A stretch of DNA of 64,000 nucleotides from Isoetes taiwanensis (GCA_021234155.1 JAJEKV010000010.1:21974833-22038832), one strand, 5' to 3'. Shown: positions 1 to 10,195, counted from the stretch's first letter. The notes: a model not told the origin generated them from the letters alone. Numbers and translations: made by a program.

Positions 1-932
1 ACCAAAGCAACAAAGGTTAAAGTTGGATGATCGAGCAAGAATAGCCTTTCTTGTAGGATATGATCAAGAATCCAAGGCATACCGATTATTTGATCCACAA
101 AGGACAAAGATTTTGATCAAGAGAGATGTGGCGTTTGATCTAATCTCAATCTTATAAAAACATAAAGTTTTTCTCTGTTAATCCTAAAGAAAAGGAAGTT
201 CAGAAATTGAATACGAACTTTATTGATGATGATGATGAGCAGGATGCCAACAAACTCTCCTCTCAACAAGTTGGTGCTGAAGACGCTTCAGATAGTGTGA
301 CGGATACTATAGAAAAGGAGGTAACACAGCCAAAGGCTGGTAGAAGAACTGCAGCTCTCGGATCTTGCAACAAGAGGCTAATGTTGATCATGAAAGATTT
401 GGAAGAGATAACACGTAGAAGTAGGAGAATACAAAGTGAAGCAAAGAGGTGTAAACCTTATTGAAATCCTTGCCTTGCTGGATACTGAAGTACCAAAATC
501 TTATAGAGAAGCTATAAGTGTGGGTGATGCAAAAGAATGGGAAATTGCCATGAATGATGAGTTTGGATGCATTTAAGAGAACAGGGGCGTATGAGCTTGT
601 AAACTTACCCGAAGGTAGACATGCAGTGGGGTGTAAATGGATATTTAAAATCAAGCGAGGAGTACAACCTCACTCAATTAAGTATAAAGCTCGATTAGTA
701 GCACAGGGATATACACAGAAGAAGGGAATTGACTATGAGGAAACTTTCTCCCCTATAGTAAAAATGACAAGTATCAGGATGTTGTTAGCAGTAGCAAATG
801 CAAAGAATTTTGAGGTACATCATATGGATGTCTCTACTGCTTTCTTGAATGCTGACTTGGAAGAGGATATCTTTATGATGCAACCTCCTGGCTTTGAGCA
901 AGGGAAAGATAAAGTGTGGAAACTTAAAAAGG
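1..932 (+). mobile_element. Ty1/copia retrotransposon remnant, 5' end outside the window
   Basis: Seen: around 24-145 one frame reads the end of a copia integrase region (FLVGYDQESKAYRLFDP followed by IKRDVAFD). After a linker, the start of the reverse transcriptase follows. The frame is interrupted by a stop near 155 and again near 464. A one-base shift near 557 separates AMNDEF from the rest of the domain. Homology stops abruptly at about 930, where proline-rich sequence of another origin begins. No LTR lies inside the window. Inference: an old, broken internal fragment whose 3' part was lost when it was joined to the reverse-strand ORF next to it. Confidence 0.9.
554..932 (+). pseudogene. 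copia reverse transcriptase (RVT_2) N-terminal fragment
   Basis: The frame carries the conserved start of the copia-type polymerase: GCKWIFKIK, then KARLVAQGYTQKKGIDYEETF, then HHMDVSTAFLNADLEEDIFM and QPPGFE. These are the template-grip and first-aspartate segments (the D of MDVSTAFLN). The YVDD catalytic box and everything after it are missing because homology ends at about 930. The fragment cannot encode a working polymerase. It belongs to the copia remnant that starts at the window edge. Confidence 0.92.
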
Positions 933-1406
933 CTCCTCCTCCTGCTCCACCTCCTGGTCGTGCTCCATTGGTTGAGGCATTGCATTGTATGCCGCCTCCG
1001 GTAGTGGTTCGTGTTGAGGCATCCCGGCATAGAGGCTAGCCACTAAGAAACGAAGCTCCTCATTTTGAATCTCAAGCTGACGGTTGCGAGATTCACTCTC
1101 GATCAATGCATGTACTGCATGATCGAAGTGGTCAGCTAATAGGGCCAGCCTCCATGTGATTGCAAGGGCCTCAGAGTCCAGATTTAGAATGGCCCTGCGC
1201 TCTGAATTCATCATCATCACTTGATCCATGTACTGCAGGGGTTGCAAGATTTGAGCAACTGGGACTCCAGCCGGACTGGTGCTCGGATGCGGTTTAACCG
1301 GACTGGAGCTTGGAGCCGCAACTGGAGCTGGACTGTGTGATGGTTCCCCCAAATGTAATTCCAATGTATCTTCGTCATCAACCGGGTGATTAATGTAATT
1401 TGGCAT
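931..1406 (-). CDS. Truncated proline-rich/coiled-coil ORF of unknown family, possibly transposon-encoded
   Basis: An ATG at 1406 opens a reverse-strand frame of about 158 codons. It runs without a stop until it collides with copia sequence near 930, so the true C-terminus is missing. Seen: an acidic start, then a Pro/Ser/Ala tract (APVAAPSSSPVKPHPSTSP), then a heptad-like helix (ESESRNRQLEIQNEELRFLV) and a Met/Pro-rich end. I recognise no family. An array of perfect palindromes lies within 340 bp upstream, as expected for a gene whose own product or a local regulator binds there. It could be a transposon accessory or gag-like protein; this is inference. Confidence 0.45.
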
Positions 1407-1488
1407 CTATCAATAGGAACTTAGCGGAGCATCAGTATTCACGCCTGACATGCTATATTTATTTATTTATAAACTTAGAAACTAAGAG

Positions 1489-1740
1489 ACACGCCCGGCG
1501 TGTATAAATTAAAAGTTGAAACTAAGGATAAAATTGTTTTACACGCTCAGCGTGTAAACTGGTATATAGGAAAAACTATACACGCTCGGCGTGCATTCAG
1601 CAGAGAGAGGAAAAAAAAACCTGTACAGATAGATAAGTAAATAGATAAAGGCCAGGCAATTATTTACACGCTATGCACGCCAAGCGTGTATACATATTCA
1701 AGGCTAAGGTTAGCATGTATTGGAACACGCTTAGCGTGTT
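1489..1740. repeat. Five-copy palindrome array, consensus ACACGCTNAGCGTGT
   Basis: Perfect odd-length palindromes lie at 1489-1503 (ACACGCCCGGCGTGT), 1538-1558 (21 bp, centre C) and 1724-1740 (17 bp). Imperfect copies lie at 1580-1594 and 1666-1689, the latter with arms ACACGCT/AGCGTGT 10 bp apart. The sequence between copies is AT-rich and unrelated. The array lies between the start of the reverse-strand ORF (1406) and a long foldback (1795). The spacing and strand symmetry fit dimer-binding sites, for example subterminal transposase-binding repeats of a DNA transposon or an operator cluster. Confidence 0.75.
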
Positions 1741-1794
1741 TCAAATATTATCTTTAAGATTTTTCTAATGCTTTCTACTATTCATAATAGAAAC

Positions 1795-1972
1795 TTGCAT
1801 GCAACAGCTTGATTAATTCAGGAAGAGAAACTCAAGAATTTACTCGAAACAAGAAGAAGCAGATGAAGTTTATAAAAAACTATTCTGGTTTTCATAAACA
1901 TCATCTGCTTCCTCTGCCTCGAGCAAATGCATAAGCTTGTCTTCTTTAATTAAACCTGCCATTGACATGCAG
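1795..1972 (+). ncRNA. Long imperfect foldback, microRNA-precursor-like (candidate)
   Basis: Left arm 1795-1880 and right arm 1888-1972 are mutually complementary around a 7-base loop (TATTCTG, 1881-1887). The best paired stretch is AGAAGCAGATGA with GTTTATAA on the left, against the reverse complement of TTATGAAAAC-type sequence on the right. Pairing continues outward through TTTACTCG/CGAGCAAA and TTAATT/AATTAA to TGCATG near both ends, with scattered mismatches. Arms of about 85 nt with few bulges resemble plant MIRNA genes, but a small MITE would look similar. No expression evidence is available. Confidence 0.4.
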
Positions 1973-1999
1973 CTTAAAACTAAATCAAAACTAACCTTG

Positions 2000-2081
2000 A
2001 ATTCTGAGGCTTTTGGATTCAAAGAACGGAGCACTTTGCTTTTGGTTTTAATTCCGAGGCTTTTGGATTCGAAGACCGGAG
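2000..2081. repeat. Two tandem 50-bp units
   Basis: A 32-base segment starting AATTCTGAGGCTTTTGGATT at 2000 recurs at 2050 with four base changes. Period 50 bp. Non-coding. Confidence 0.8.
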
Positions 2082-2097
2082 TCCAAAAGCAGATACA

Positions 2098-2141
2098 ATG
2101 AGATTAATCTCATAGGTGCATAACAATGAGATTAATCTCAT
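2098..2141. repeat. Pair of identical 16-bp palindromes ATGAGATTAATCTCAT
   Basis: Perfect palindromes at 2098-2113 and 2126-2141, each preceded by ACA, are spaced 28 bp start to start. The core GATTAATC is a typical homeodomain or AGATT-type half-site pair, so these could be a paired protein-binding site. No gene start is evident next to them. Confidence 0.6.
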
Positions 2142-2667
2142 GCTTGCTATGGGTCTACAACGGTATTTGTCAACACATTTACCCATTACAAAGCATAGAC
2201 CGATTGCGAGCATTTACACAAGAGCACATTACCTCAGAATTAAGACAGACAGATGGGCCTGGGAAGAGCAAGAAAATATGGTTTGCCAATGCCGCAACTG
2301 GGAGCTATCTAATCAACATTCTCATAGGCTTTAGCAAATTCTAATTTAAGGTACATAATATGCTGACCTTTTAAACACTCCAACACTTTTCAGAATTGCC
2401 TAGCATTTGCATCTACCCAGTCAGGATATGCCAGGTTGATTACCCCTAGCCAACTGCTACATGTGATGATGGATAGGCCTTTAGTAAGGGCACTGACATC
2501 TTATATTCAAGAGATACGAGACATGCGGGCTCAATTATGCCCCTGACCACTACACTAACATGTACATATAAACAATTCATCATCAAGCTTATTACTTTTT
2601 CCTTCAAAAACCCTTCAGGCAGGGTTTTTTAATCCTGGACTATAATAGACCGTCTATTCTTTGTCTA

Positions 2668-2693
2668 TTTGTTTGTTTGTTTGTTTGTTTGTT
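2668..2693. repeat. (TTTG)n microsatellite
   Basis: About six uninterrupted TTTG units, just upstream of a LINE-type 3' end. Confidence 0.9.
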
Positions 2694-2714
2694 ACTGTGA
2701 CTCTGATCGGCCAT

Positions 2715-2762
2715 TTGGTTTTCGTAGACGATAAAAGCCAATTCAATTCTATTCTATTATAT
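2715..2762 (+). mobile_element. LINE/SINE-type 3' end, copy A (hairpin + ATAAAA + ATTCT tail)
   Basis: Hairpin GTTTTCGTAGAC (2718-2729; stem GTTT/AGAC, loop TCGT), then GATAAAA and a degenerate (ATTCT)n tail. The same arrangement occurs at 7668, 41172, 50106 and 52118. No coding part is recognisable upstream, so this is a short or strongly truncated copy. Confidence 0.65.
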
Positions 2763-3782
2763 CACATTTGAGTCCAAGAGCCAATACATTTTCTACATCT
2801 ATTAAAATGCAAAACGTCGTCTAAAATACTTTTCAGAATCTAGTCTTTCGATCAAATGACCTTCCATTTCCTATGGAGGATTTAGAATAATATGATGATG
2901 AGAATTAGAACTGCACAAAGATGATAAGAAGTAGAAGAATAGCACTAGTGACTCAAGTATCGAGTGGCAAATTGGGAAGATCGTGATGACGAAGAGAAAT
3001 AATTAAAAGAATTTCCAAAATGCTATTTTTAGGAATCATGCTAAGAGTGCATCCCAGACCATTATACGACCTTACTTTGCCATATGGCAATCCCAGTTAC
3101 GAATTTTGCCATTCCCATTATCCTCTCCCCAATTAGTTTTGGCTGACATGGCAAGGTTGCCTTCAAAATCTTTCAAAGTAGCGAAGGACTTCTAGATTGC
3201 CTAGATGTAACATGAGTTTGTCTTTTAGCAATAAGCTTTTGTCCTGTTGGGATCAAGCTTTTGTCCAGTAGTTACCGAATCAAAAAATCAGGATGTAATG
3301 GAAATGCAGGGTTCTTGTTTGGTGCCTTTGATTCAATGATGTGGCAAAGTAAACAAACCGAGTTTGATACAAGATATGATATTGTCACATGATATCGTCA
3401 ATTGGGTAAAAAATCTCGTCAATCATAAAAAAAGAAGGGGTCACATACGAAATTTTGATAGGGATGGAGCTCTGTTGATAGGAATTCGTTCCACCGGCTC
3501 TTGCATCGGATGGAAGTGTTCTCGTATAGGGAAATATTCACTTAGGTGACATTCCCCATGTGAAAACCTGCTGATGCGCGTCAGCACGAAGGCAGATTGA
3601 CATGAACATTCCCCTAACATGGAGAAAAGTTGCTTTAAATTCTATGCCACATGGCGAGACGCAGTTGGGTGATTTATGGAATTTGCATTAAAACAAGTAA
3701 AACGTAAAGTATAAGTAGAGGAGAATGTGAGGTAGATGTGGTAGAACCTGCAGTAAATGCTCTCATTAATTTGAGTAAAAAA
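2763..3782. other. No gene recognised
   Basis: AT-rich sequence with only short, unremarkable open frames, such as a 61-codon frame at 3364-3549. I see no conserved domain, splice pattern or repeat here. Confidence 0.5.
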
Positions 3783-3943
3783 GTATTGACATTCAGGAAA
3801 AGAAAAAGGTACACATGGTAGGATCTCATTGGAAGCCAAAGCAGAATTTAAAGTAACTTGTCTGTACTGACATTCAGGAAAAGAAAAAGGTACACATGAT
3901 AGGATCTCATTGGAAGCCAAAGCAGAATTTAAAGTAACTTGTC
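3783..3943. repeat. Two tandem 81-bp units
   Basis: The unit starting GTATTGACATTCAGGAAAAG at 3783 repeats at 3864 nearly unchanged. The two copies are over 95% identical by eye. The short reverse-strand frame across them is a by-product. Confidence 0.9.
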
Positions 3944-4906
3944 TTTACATCAACAGGGATTAGCAGAATGACAACACGTGGGAAAAGTTTTGGCACTTGG
4001 CAATAATCCCTCTACCGGGTCAGAAGTTAGGGTATTGCATCCATTTTTATTTTTTGGGCGGTGTACATGCTTACTTTGATGGAACATGTGGCCACGACCA
4101 AAAATAAGTGTTAATGTCAACAACAAGAAATCCCCAAAATCCCTGACATCATGTCACCGGATCCTCCTTAATGTGGAAAAGTAAAACAAGGTGCTGCACG
4201 GAGGGTTGCCCTCCATGGCCAGAGAGTTAAGTGGCTTAAGTTGTAGTTGTAGAGAATAGAGTGTTTGAGTCGAAATTGCTATTTTGAAACATTCACATTT
4301 TGTGAAGGTGATGGTACGCATTTGTATTACTAAGTTCTGCTTAGGTGTTGAGGTGTTGTTGGAGTAGGATGCAGTTGGACATATGGACTTTGGGGTTTGA
4401 GTGTAAGGTATTGGCGTTTGGTGTTTAGTATGGAACTAGGATGGCAGAGGCATAAGGAGAAGTGTAATAAAGGAGAGAATGCATGTACATGTTTTGTGAA
4501 GTGGATTAAATCGTAGTTGGGCTTAAATCGTAGTTGAAAGTTATGTTTTGACATTTTATTGAAATTGGTACTTTTAGACAATAGAGTACTTGAAACCATA
4601 ACTTTATTAATAGGATAATATACATTGGAGTACTTGATAGTTGATAACATATGAAACAATTTATGAAGAATCGAAATAGAGGAAGAAGAGACAGGGGGGG
4701 TGTGTGCAAAAGATGTTAAGATTTATAAATTGTTTTGCATGTGAATTTTGTTTAGGACATGAAGGAAGAATTCAATACTTTAAATTGAAGAAGGTTGCTA
4801 AGAATTTAATAGCATGGAATACATGGAAGTTACAAGCAAAGTAAAGCTGTTTAAAAATATGAAGGGATGTCTTTTGTTGTTCTATAGTTATGGATCATGT
4901 TTGAGC
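3944..4906. other. No gene recognised
   Basis: AT-rich sequence. Overlapping reverse-strand frames at 4330-4709 lack any domain, codon bias or plausible splice context, and I regard them as chance. Confidence 0.5.
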
Positions 4907-5340
4907 CTAGATCCTGTTGAAGGCAATAATTTGGAGTCCGTGGTTGAGCTGAAATGTGCATTTACTCCGGCTCTTCAGTATGCTTTGGCGGAATGATCGA
5001 GGATCTGCTTTCATTGTAGCTAATGTGCCTCCGAATGGGTAATTGAGAAATTTATCAAGCAATGCTCCTACCATTGTTACATGTAGCGTGTTGGATCTAG
5101 TGTCGATGTCGCCGAACATTGTTAACTCTTCTGTGATGTCGTCGTTTTTGCACGTGTTGCAGAGACTGTCCGGCACTACCTTGTTGCAAGAATTGCACGT
5201 CTTGACAACCTTATTTTTGCCAGTTATATCCAATCTTAATGTGCCTGTGATCTGTACATGCAAGGATGTTTGATTAGTGGAGAGCTTATGAAAGAAGGTA
5301 AAAAACGAAGACAATTTTGATATGACTCCAGTCAATGAAG
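4907..5340 (-). CDS. Candidate exon with CxxC...CxxC zinc ribbon, OB-fold-like (family uncertain)
   Basis: Reverse-strand open frame of about 140 codons entered from a splice acceptor near 5350 (TTATAG), with no ATG start. It contains KTCNSCNKVVPDSLCNTCKND, a four-cysteine zinc-ribbon pattern. Before it is ITGTLRLDITG and after it TLHVTMVGALLDKFLN. Beta-strand-like stretches around a zinc ribbon recall the C-terminal OB fold of replication protein A-like or meiotic ssDNA-binding proteins. That assignment is inference from pattern only. A 54-bp exon-like block with good splice signals (5500-5553) and the MKP1-like exon (5819-6655) lie upstream on the same strand; whether they belong to one transcript is unknown. 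Confidence 0.4.
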
Positions 5341-5818
5341 TGCAGCTCTATAAGATAATGTTACAGATAGCATATGGATTACCTTTCGACTCATCTCAAT
5401 AATAGTTGTATTCCAATAACATAAGCAACTTAATTCTAGGAACAATATTGTTGCACTTGTATAACAAAAATCAAGAAAAAGCAGGAAGCAACAATTACCT
5501 TGCTGTACAGCTTTCGGAACAGATGACTTGGTTGTCATGGTTAGTGGAAATATCTGTGTGAAAATAGACAAGACTGCCAATTAAAAGGTGGTATAGATGA
5601 TAACCAGCATATTGTAATTATAAATCAAATAAAGAAATGAGAGCTATTCCAGAAGAAAAAGGAAAACAAAAATATTTGGTATAGGTAAAGGCACCCTAGT
5701 TAACAGTTATATCTTTCCGTGGCCATGGATTGTCAATAAATACAAGAAAGTGGTAGACCACAAGACGTTGCCAATAATTTTCCAACCTGAAAAAATCTGC
5801 AAGTTCCTGAAAATTTAC

Positions 5819-6655
5819 CTATGAGGTTCTGCCAAAACTGTTTCCTCGTAATGGAAGAACTGAACTATCAGAGCAAGCACTGTTATATGTTTCATAGTCT
5901 TTATCATATTCTGAAACAAGCCTCGGCCCTGATCTGCATTCCTTTGGAGTTTCAAGAGAATAATTTTCTTCTAAGAGAGTAGTAAGAAACAGAGGAGGCT
6001 CCTGCCTTCACTCACACTCATAATTGAGCCTTGGGCATTCTCATAACGGACTAATTGAAAGGCTACACGATCACCAGCTGCCAGCATTTCCTTATCGTCA
6101 AACATACAATCTATTCATAAGCTGCACAACGAAAGCCCCTCGTGAACCTAAAGCATCAAAATTGTTAGAGATTGTGGCTTTTGGCACAAGCAGGGTTGCA
6201 TCATATGTTGATTGAGGTGATAGCCGACAAACACAAGGCATCTACTTGACAGACTGTCCAAGAAACCTATTATGTCGTTGCATCAACTGAAAAGAAAATC
6301 CAATATTGGGAGTGCTAACACTCCTAAGCTGCTTAACGTCCTTATATACATCTTCATATCCACAACGTTCTCTCCACACTATATAAGCTATGACAAGAGT
6401 AGCTGACCTGGATACATCCTCTAAGCAATGGACAAAAACTCTTCCGCCTGCTTGCTCCCTGACATCATCTATGAAATCAAAAACATCGTAAAGAACACAT
6501 ATGACATCTTCAGAAGTTGAGTACTCCAGCCAAATGGTCTTGTATAGAAATTCATCAGGAAAATACTCCAGACAAGCGCCACCCACATAGTTCGGTATGT
6601 GTGTAATTCTATTGCTTCTAAGAATATAATCATCCCTAGGCCATCTCGGAATGAG
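5819..6655 (-). pseudogene. MAP kinase phosphatase 1 (MKP1-like) exon, decayed
   Basis: One long reverse-strand exon (acceptor TATAG at 6656, donor GTAAAT below 5819) matches plant MKP1. It reads ITHIPNYVGGACLEYF, then the dual-specificity phosphatase core FLYKTIWLEYSTSEDV and the active-site loop VFVHCLEDVSRSATLVIAY. It continues into the gelsolin-like part (YDATLLVPK, SRGAFVVQL, FQLVRYENAQGSI). Damage seen: an in-frame TAG at 6242-6244, one frameshift near 6110 and another near 6010. The catalytic Cys and Arg of CX5R remain, but the P-loop glycine usual in CxxGxSR is Asp. The N-terminal exons are absent; a dispersed repeat lies there instead. Introns imply duplication of genomic DNA, not a retrocopy. 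Confidence 0.85.
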
Positions 6656-6734
6656 CTATACCAAGAAAAAAAAGGGAAAAAGACAGGCTTACCTTGCCGA
6701 TGGCCTCCATGCATCCTTCCTTTCTTCCGGTTAC

Positions 6735-6898
6735 CCGGTTTGAACCGTGCCCATCCAGCGACAGAGGCGAGGACAATTTACAGCTTACAACAAGTTTGGA
6801 GCAGTTTTTGGCATCTTCAAGGCATATACTGGCATATACTAGGAATATGCCAAAAACGACATAAGCAAGGGATTGTCCCTCTAGGGGCAACCCAAAAA
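6735..6898. mobile_element. Dispersed repeat ending in hairpin GGGATTG...GGGGCAACCC, copy 1
   Basis: Shares GTTACCCGGTT at its start, TTTACAG in the middle, an AGGAATATGCCAAAA-like stretch, and a 3' hairpin (6869-6893) followed by AAAAA with a second copy at 13290-13446. No coding capacity. Short size and a common 3' end fit a SINE- or MITE-like family. It replaces the expected upstream exons of the MKP1 copy. Confidence 0.5.
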
Positions 6899-7415
6899 AC
6901 AAAGTGATAGTTGGAGAATGCATGAATGACATATAGGCATGTTAAAATTTATGAATTGTTAACTCGTCTTTATAGTGTGAATTTTGCAAAAAGTTAGGGG
7001 TATTTTGTAGTTTTCCCCAATTTTATATTTCAATTTGATACACAAGAAAAATCCAGTTTTTTTTCCATCGTCAACTTCTTGGGGAGTCGAACATTGTACT
7101 AGGAGTATCTATTGTGATGTTGGATGTTAGAAGACGCATCTCTTAATTTATGGAACCTTTCATCAGAAGTTGAAAATCCTAGTAATTGCGCCCGATGCAT
7201 TTTGCTCGTAAGCCTTCCTAAGTCCATATCTTCACTATCTAACAAAAGGCCATAAAAACTTAATAACTTCACCCTTAGTGAAGCATATTGCTCTATTGTA
7301 TCAGAATAGAAACTAGGGGCTCGGTGATACAATGGATTGCATCCACTACTAATGAAATATTCTAATGACTTGCATCCGCTTGTTCATCACTCCTCCATAA
7401 ATGAAGGGGAAAAAT

Positions 7416-7509
7416 TTGCTTTCTATCTTGTACTATACAATGTGTTTGGGATTAAGTGGAGGAAGCATTTGCTTTTATCTTGTACTATACAGGGTGTTTG
7501 GGATTAAGT
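7416..7509. repeat. Two tandem ~53-bp units
   Basis: TTGCTTTCTATCTTGTACTA at 7416 recurs at 7469, with the same continuation to TTTGGGATTAAGT. Non-coding. The flanks 6899-7415 hold nothing recognisable. Confidence 0.85.
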
Positions 7510-7599
7510 AACTCCAATACATGAATATGGATTTTATAGTTGAAATGATGCAAGGGGGAAGTTGAAGTGTTGCTCACAAAAAGTAAAATACAAAAGAAC

Positions 7600-7729
7600 T
7601 GCGATTGATCGCCCCTGAGCCATGGGTTGAAGCCCCGACCCCTATCCAATTCCCGGGCTAATTGTCGGTCTCCGTGGACGATAAAAATACCTTCCTTCCT
7701 TCCTTCCTTCCTTCCTTCCTTCCTTCCTT
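7600..7729 (+). mobile_element. SINE-like insertion with LINE-type 3' end, copy B, and (CTTC)n tail
   Basis: A degenerate tRNA B-box-like segment (GGGTTGAAGCCCC, 7624-7636) lies about 30 bp before hairpin GTCTCCGTGGAC (7668-7679). Then come GATAAAAATAC and about ten CTTC units (7690-7729). The hairpin and the A-rich linker match four other places in the window. A tRNA-like head joined to a LINE-type tail is the usual build of a SINE; no clear A box is visible. Confidence 0.5.
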
Positions 7730-8063
7730 ACCCTTATTCTAGGAGATATTATAAACTACAAATCTATTAGAGCTACGTATAGAACACCAATTTGCATGCA
7801 ATATGATTTGTCATAAAAAACAAACGTCGTATGGACATGCCTCCAAATGAATATCACAAAGCCGTTTCTAACAAATGGGCGATGTCATATCAACATCCAA
7901 TCAGTCATAAAGATGAGGACAATCTAGTTTGAGCATTCAAAAATTGTTTGATGTGGGTCAATATGTTCGATGAACTGCATATACTAAAATCAATGGCATG
8001 GCCTAGCTTCGCCTTGCAACATAGTTGGCACACTTATGTACATTAATGCCTTCAGCCTTTACA

Positions 8064-8370
8064 ATTGTGAATGTAGTATAATGTCTGGCTAGCTTTTTCA
8101 TAATGGCAGTAGCTGTCCTGATTTATTAAGCTCTTTCCAACATGAAATCTTATGTAACATATAGCCCAAGAATTTCACATCCTTCAAACAATCAAATTTA
8201 CATTATCAAAAGAAAATTGTGAATGTAATGTATAGCTTTCCAATAATGGCTGTAGCTGCCTCTGATTTATTAAGCTTTTTCCAACCCAACAGGAAGTTCC
8301 AGCATGTCTTATGTAACATAGCCCAAGAATTTCACATCCTTCAAACAATGAAATTTACATTATCAAAAGA
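8064..8370. repeat. Two tandem ~152-bp units
   Basis: ATTGTGAATGTAGTATAATG at 8064 recurs at 8216, with matching continuation to CATTATCAAAAGAA. The second unit has a short insertion (CCCAACAGGAAGTTCC). The reading frames across it are not conserved. Confidence 0.85.
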
Positions 8371-8797
8371 AGAGAGGCAATTTAAACCAGTGTGTCATGG
8401 AACTTTATTGAATAAATCTTCCATCCAAATGAATCCACTATACAATATGATCTCCAATCCTCACAAAAAAGCAGCTGTGGAGACAACTTATTAAGGGCTT
8501 TGCAAACCGTCTTAGTGATACAAGTCCATTCACCATGCCATATTTCCATGATAGATATATCGGCATGCAGTTCATAGAACCTGCATATAAAATAATAATG
8601 ACTCAAAAGAATGGACCTAGAAAACCCTCAGATACTTCGGTCCTACCAATCAACAGGCCAGGCTCCTCAAAATAATAGAAGCCAATTCTTGCCATATCCT
8701 TGCGAATGGTGTAGAACTGTTAGTAATAAGACTGGATCTGGGATTCTGCTAAAGCTCCAGTTAATCATCTTAAATAATCCTAAGGCTGAGGTATAAC
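8371..8797. other. No gene recognised
   Basis: Unique AT-rich sequence up to the solo LTR. No conserved frame. Confidence 0.5.
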
Positions 8798-10187
8798 TGT
8801 TACGAACCAAAATTTTAGTACCAAAAATTTCGATTTGTATTCACATCAACCATCAGAGTATACAGAACAAGTACTGCCTCCCACGAGGCTATATACATGA
8901 AAGCCACGTATACAGATAACAAGTTGACAACATAAGACAACTATACACACGCATGCTCCGCCAGCTATCAAACAACCTGCACAAGCTTACACGTGTTAGC
9001 AACATGCATAAGAGTTATCCAGTATGTCAACACGAAGCAATGACTGGCGGACTGCAAGAACACACATATGGAATCCACCACACGCACCATAGCATCTGCC
9101 AAGCAGACACACCCCACCATATCTAGACACTACGTCGTCTAGAACCCCCGCGCTGGTGGATCCAGTGTAAGGGAGAAACTGCAGGCATCATAAGAACCCA
9201 GGCTACGAGACTGTTGGTTCCACATGCCACCGTCCCATACCAGCGACAAGCTTCACCTCACAAGTACCGCTTGTTCTTATCTAGACAAGCCACCCTCAGG
9301 TGTAATAATGCCATGCATAAAACTCCCTCGGGTTAGCACTACTGTGCTCACCCCAGTATCACTAAGATACTGCAACAGTGGAGCATCGCTCCACAATGAA
9401 TACTCTGCTTTCCCTGGACTGTCGGTAGACGTAGGATATTGTCCCATACCAATATCTTCCGTCCACCTCACCAGCACTCACAAGTATCCAGGTAACTAAG
9501 CATAAGCTTATTCACAGAAGGAATGGCTCATGCCAGCATAAACCTGGCAGCACTACAACAAGCATCAGCCTGCAGCACTACAGAGACCTTGGCCTGTGCC
9601 AAAGGGCAACACCCCAGTTGCCCACCCACAGAATTAGGATACTAGCTCAGTTTATAGCAGCCAGCACAATTCTGTTATGCCAGACCCAACAAGTAGAAGA
9701 AGAAGGTAAAGGACTAAGCTAGAGTACAGTCGTGCAAGTCTGCCCTTCTCCCAAGGGAGAATTTATCAAGCACTACTTATATTAGCAAGGAGATTCAGTC
9801 TTACAGCTAATCCTTCCGGTTACTGAGGTTAACCACCCCAAACCAGTCCTTGTGTTTCAAGTAGTACTTGCAATTCGACCTGCACCAGCCTCTCCGCAAA
9901 TCGTCCTTACTTCGACCTTCTCTCCACTACCTCTGCATCCTTCCGAAATCCTGATTTCCTGAATCCGGCTTCCTTCTGTAGCAATCCGGTCTGTCCTGTA
10001 ACAGGCCGCCGACCCATCTAATCGGCACACGCCAACGTGGCAAGGCCACGTGGCGACTCAGCTGCCATCATGTGGGTTTGCCGGATCACAGTCCGGCCTG
10101 GCGCCCAGCCCAAAAGGGGCAGTCGTCCCCACCTAATTCGTGGTGGCAGAACCACGATGGTGGTTGCCCCGCTATTCGGTGCTTACA
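8798..10187 (-). mobile_element. Solo LTR, probably Gypsy type, 1,390 bp
   Basis: The stretch is clearly more GC-rich than its flanks. It begins TGTTACGAACC and ends GGTGCTTACA, so it has TG...CA ends on either strand. Read on the reverse strand it starts TGTAAGCACC and has a TATA-like TAATATAAGTAG near 9775. Pyrimidine-rich sequence and a long leader follow, as in plant Gypsy LTRs. No polypurine tract, primer-binding site or internal domain adjoins it. The flanking 5-mers (ATAAC and CTTTC) differ, so no target-site duplication survives. The frames inside are not genes. Confidence 0.65.
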
Positions 10188-10195
10188 CTTTCATA

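Noticed and set aside
1489-1740. CRISPR-like array
   Set aside because: Copies are palindromes at irregular spacing with no uniform spacers, in a plant nuclear genome.
2606-2634. Hairpin AAAACCCT...AGGGTTTT with T run resembling a bacterial terminator
   Set aside because: All other content is plant nuclear DNA. No gene ends there.
9224-9499. Pair of overlapping proteins on both strands
   Set aside because: They lie inside the solo LTR and are openings due to its higher GC content.
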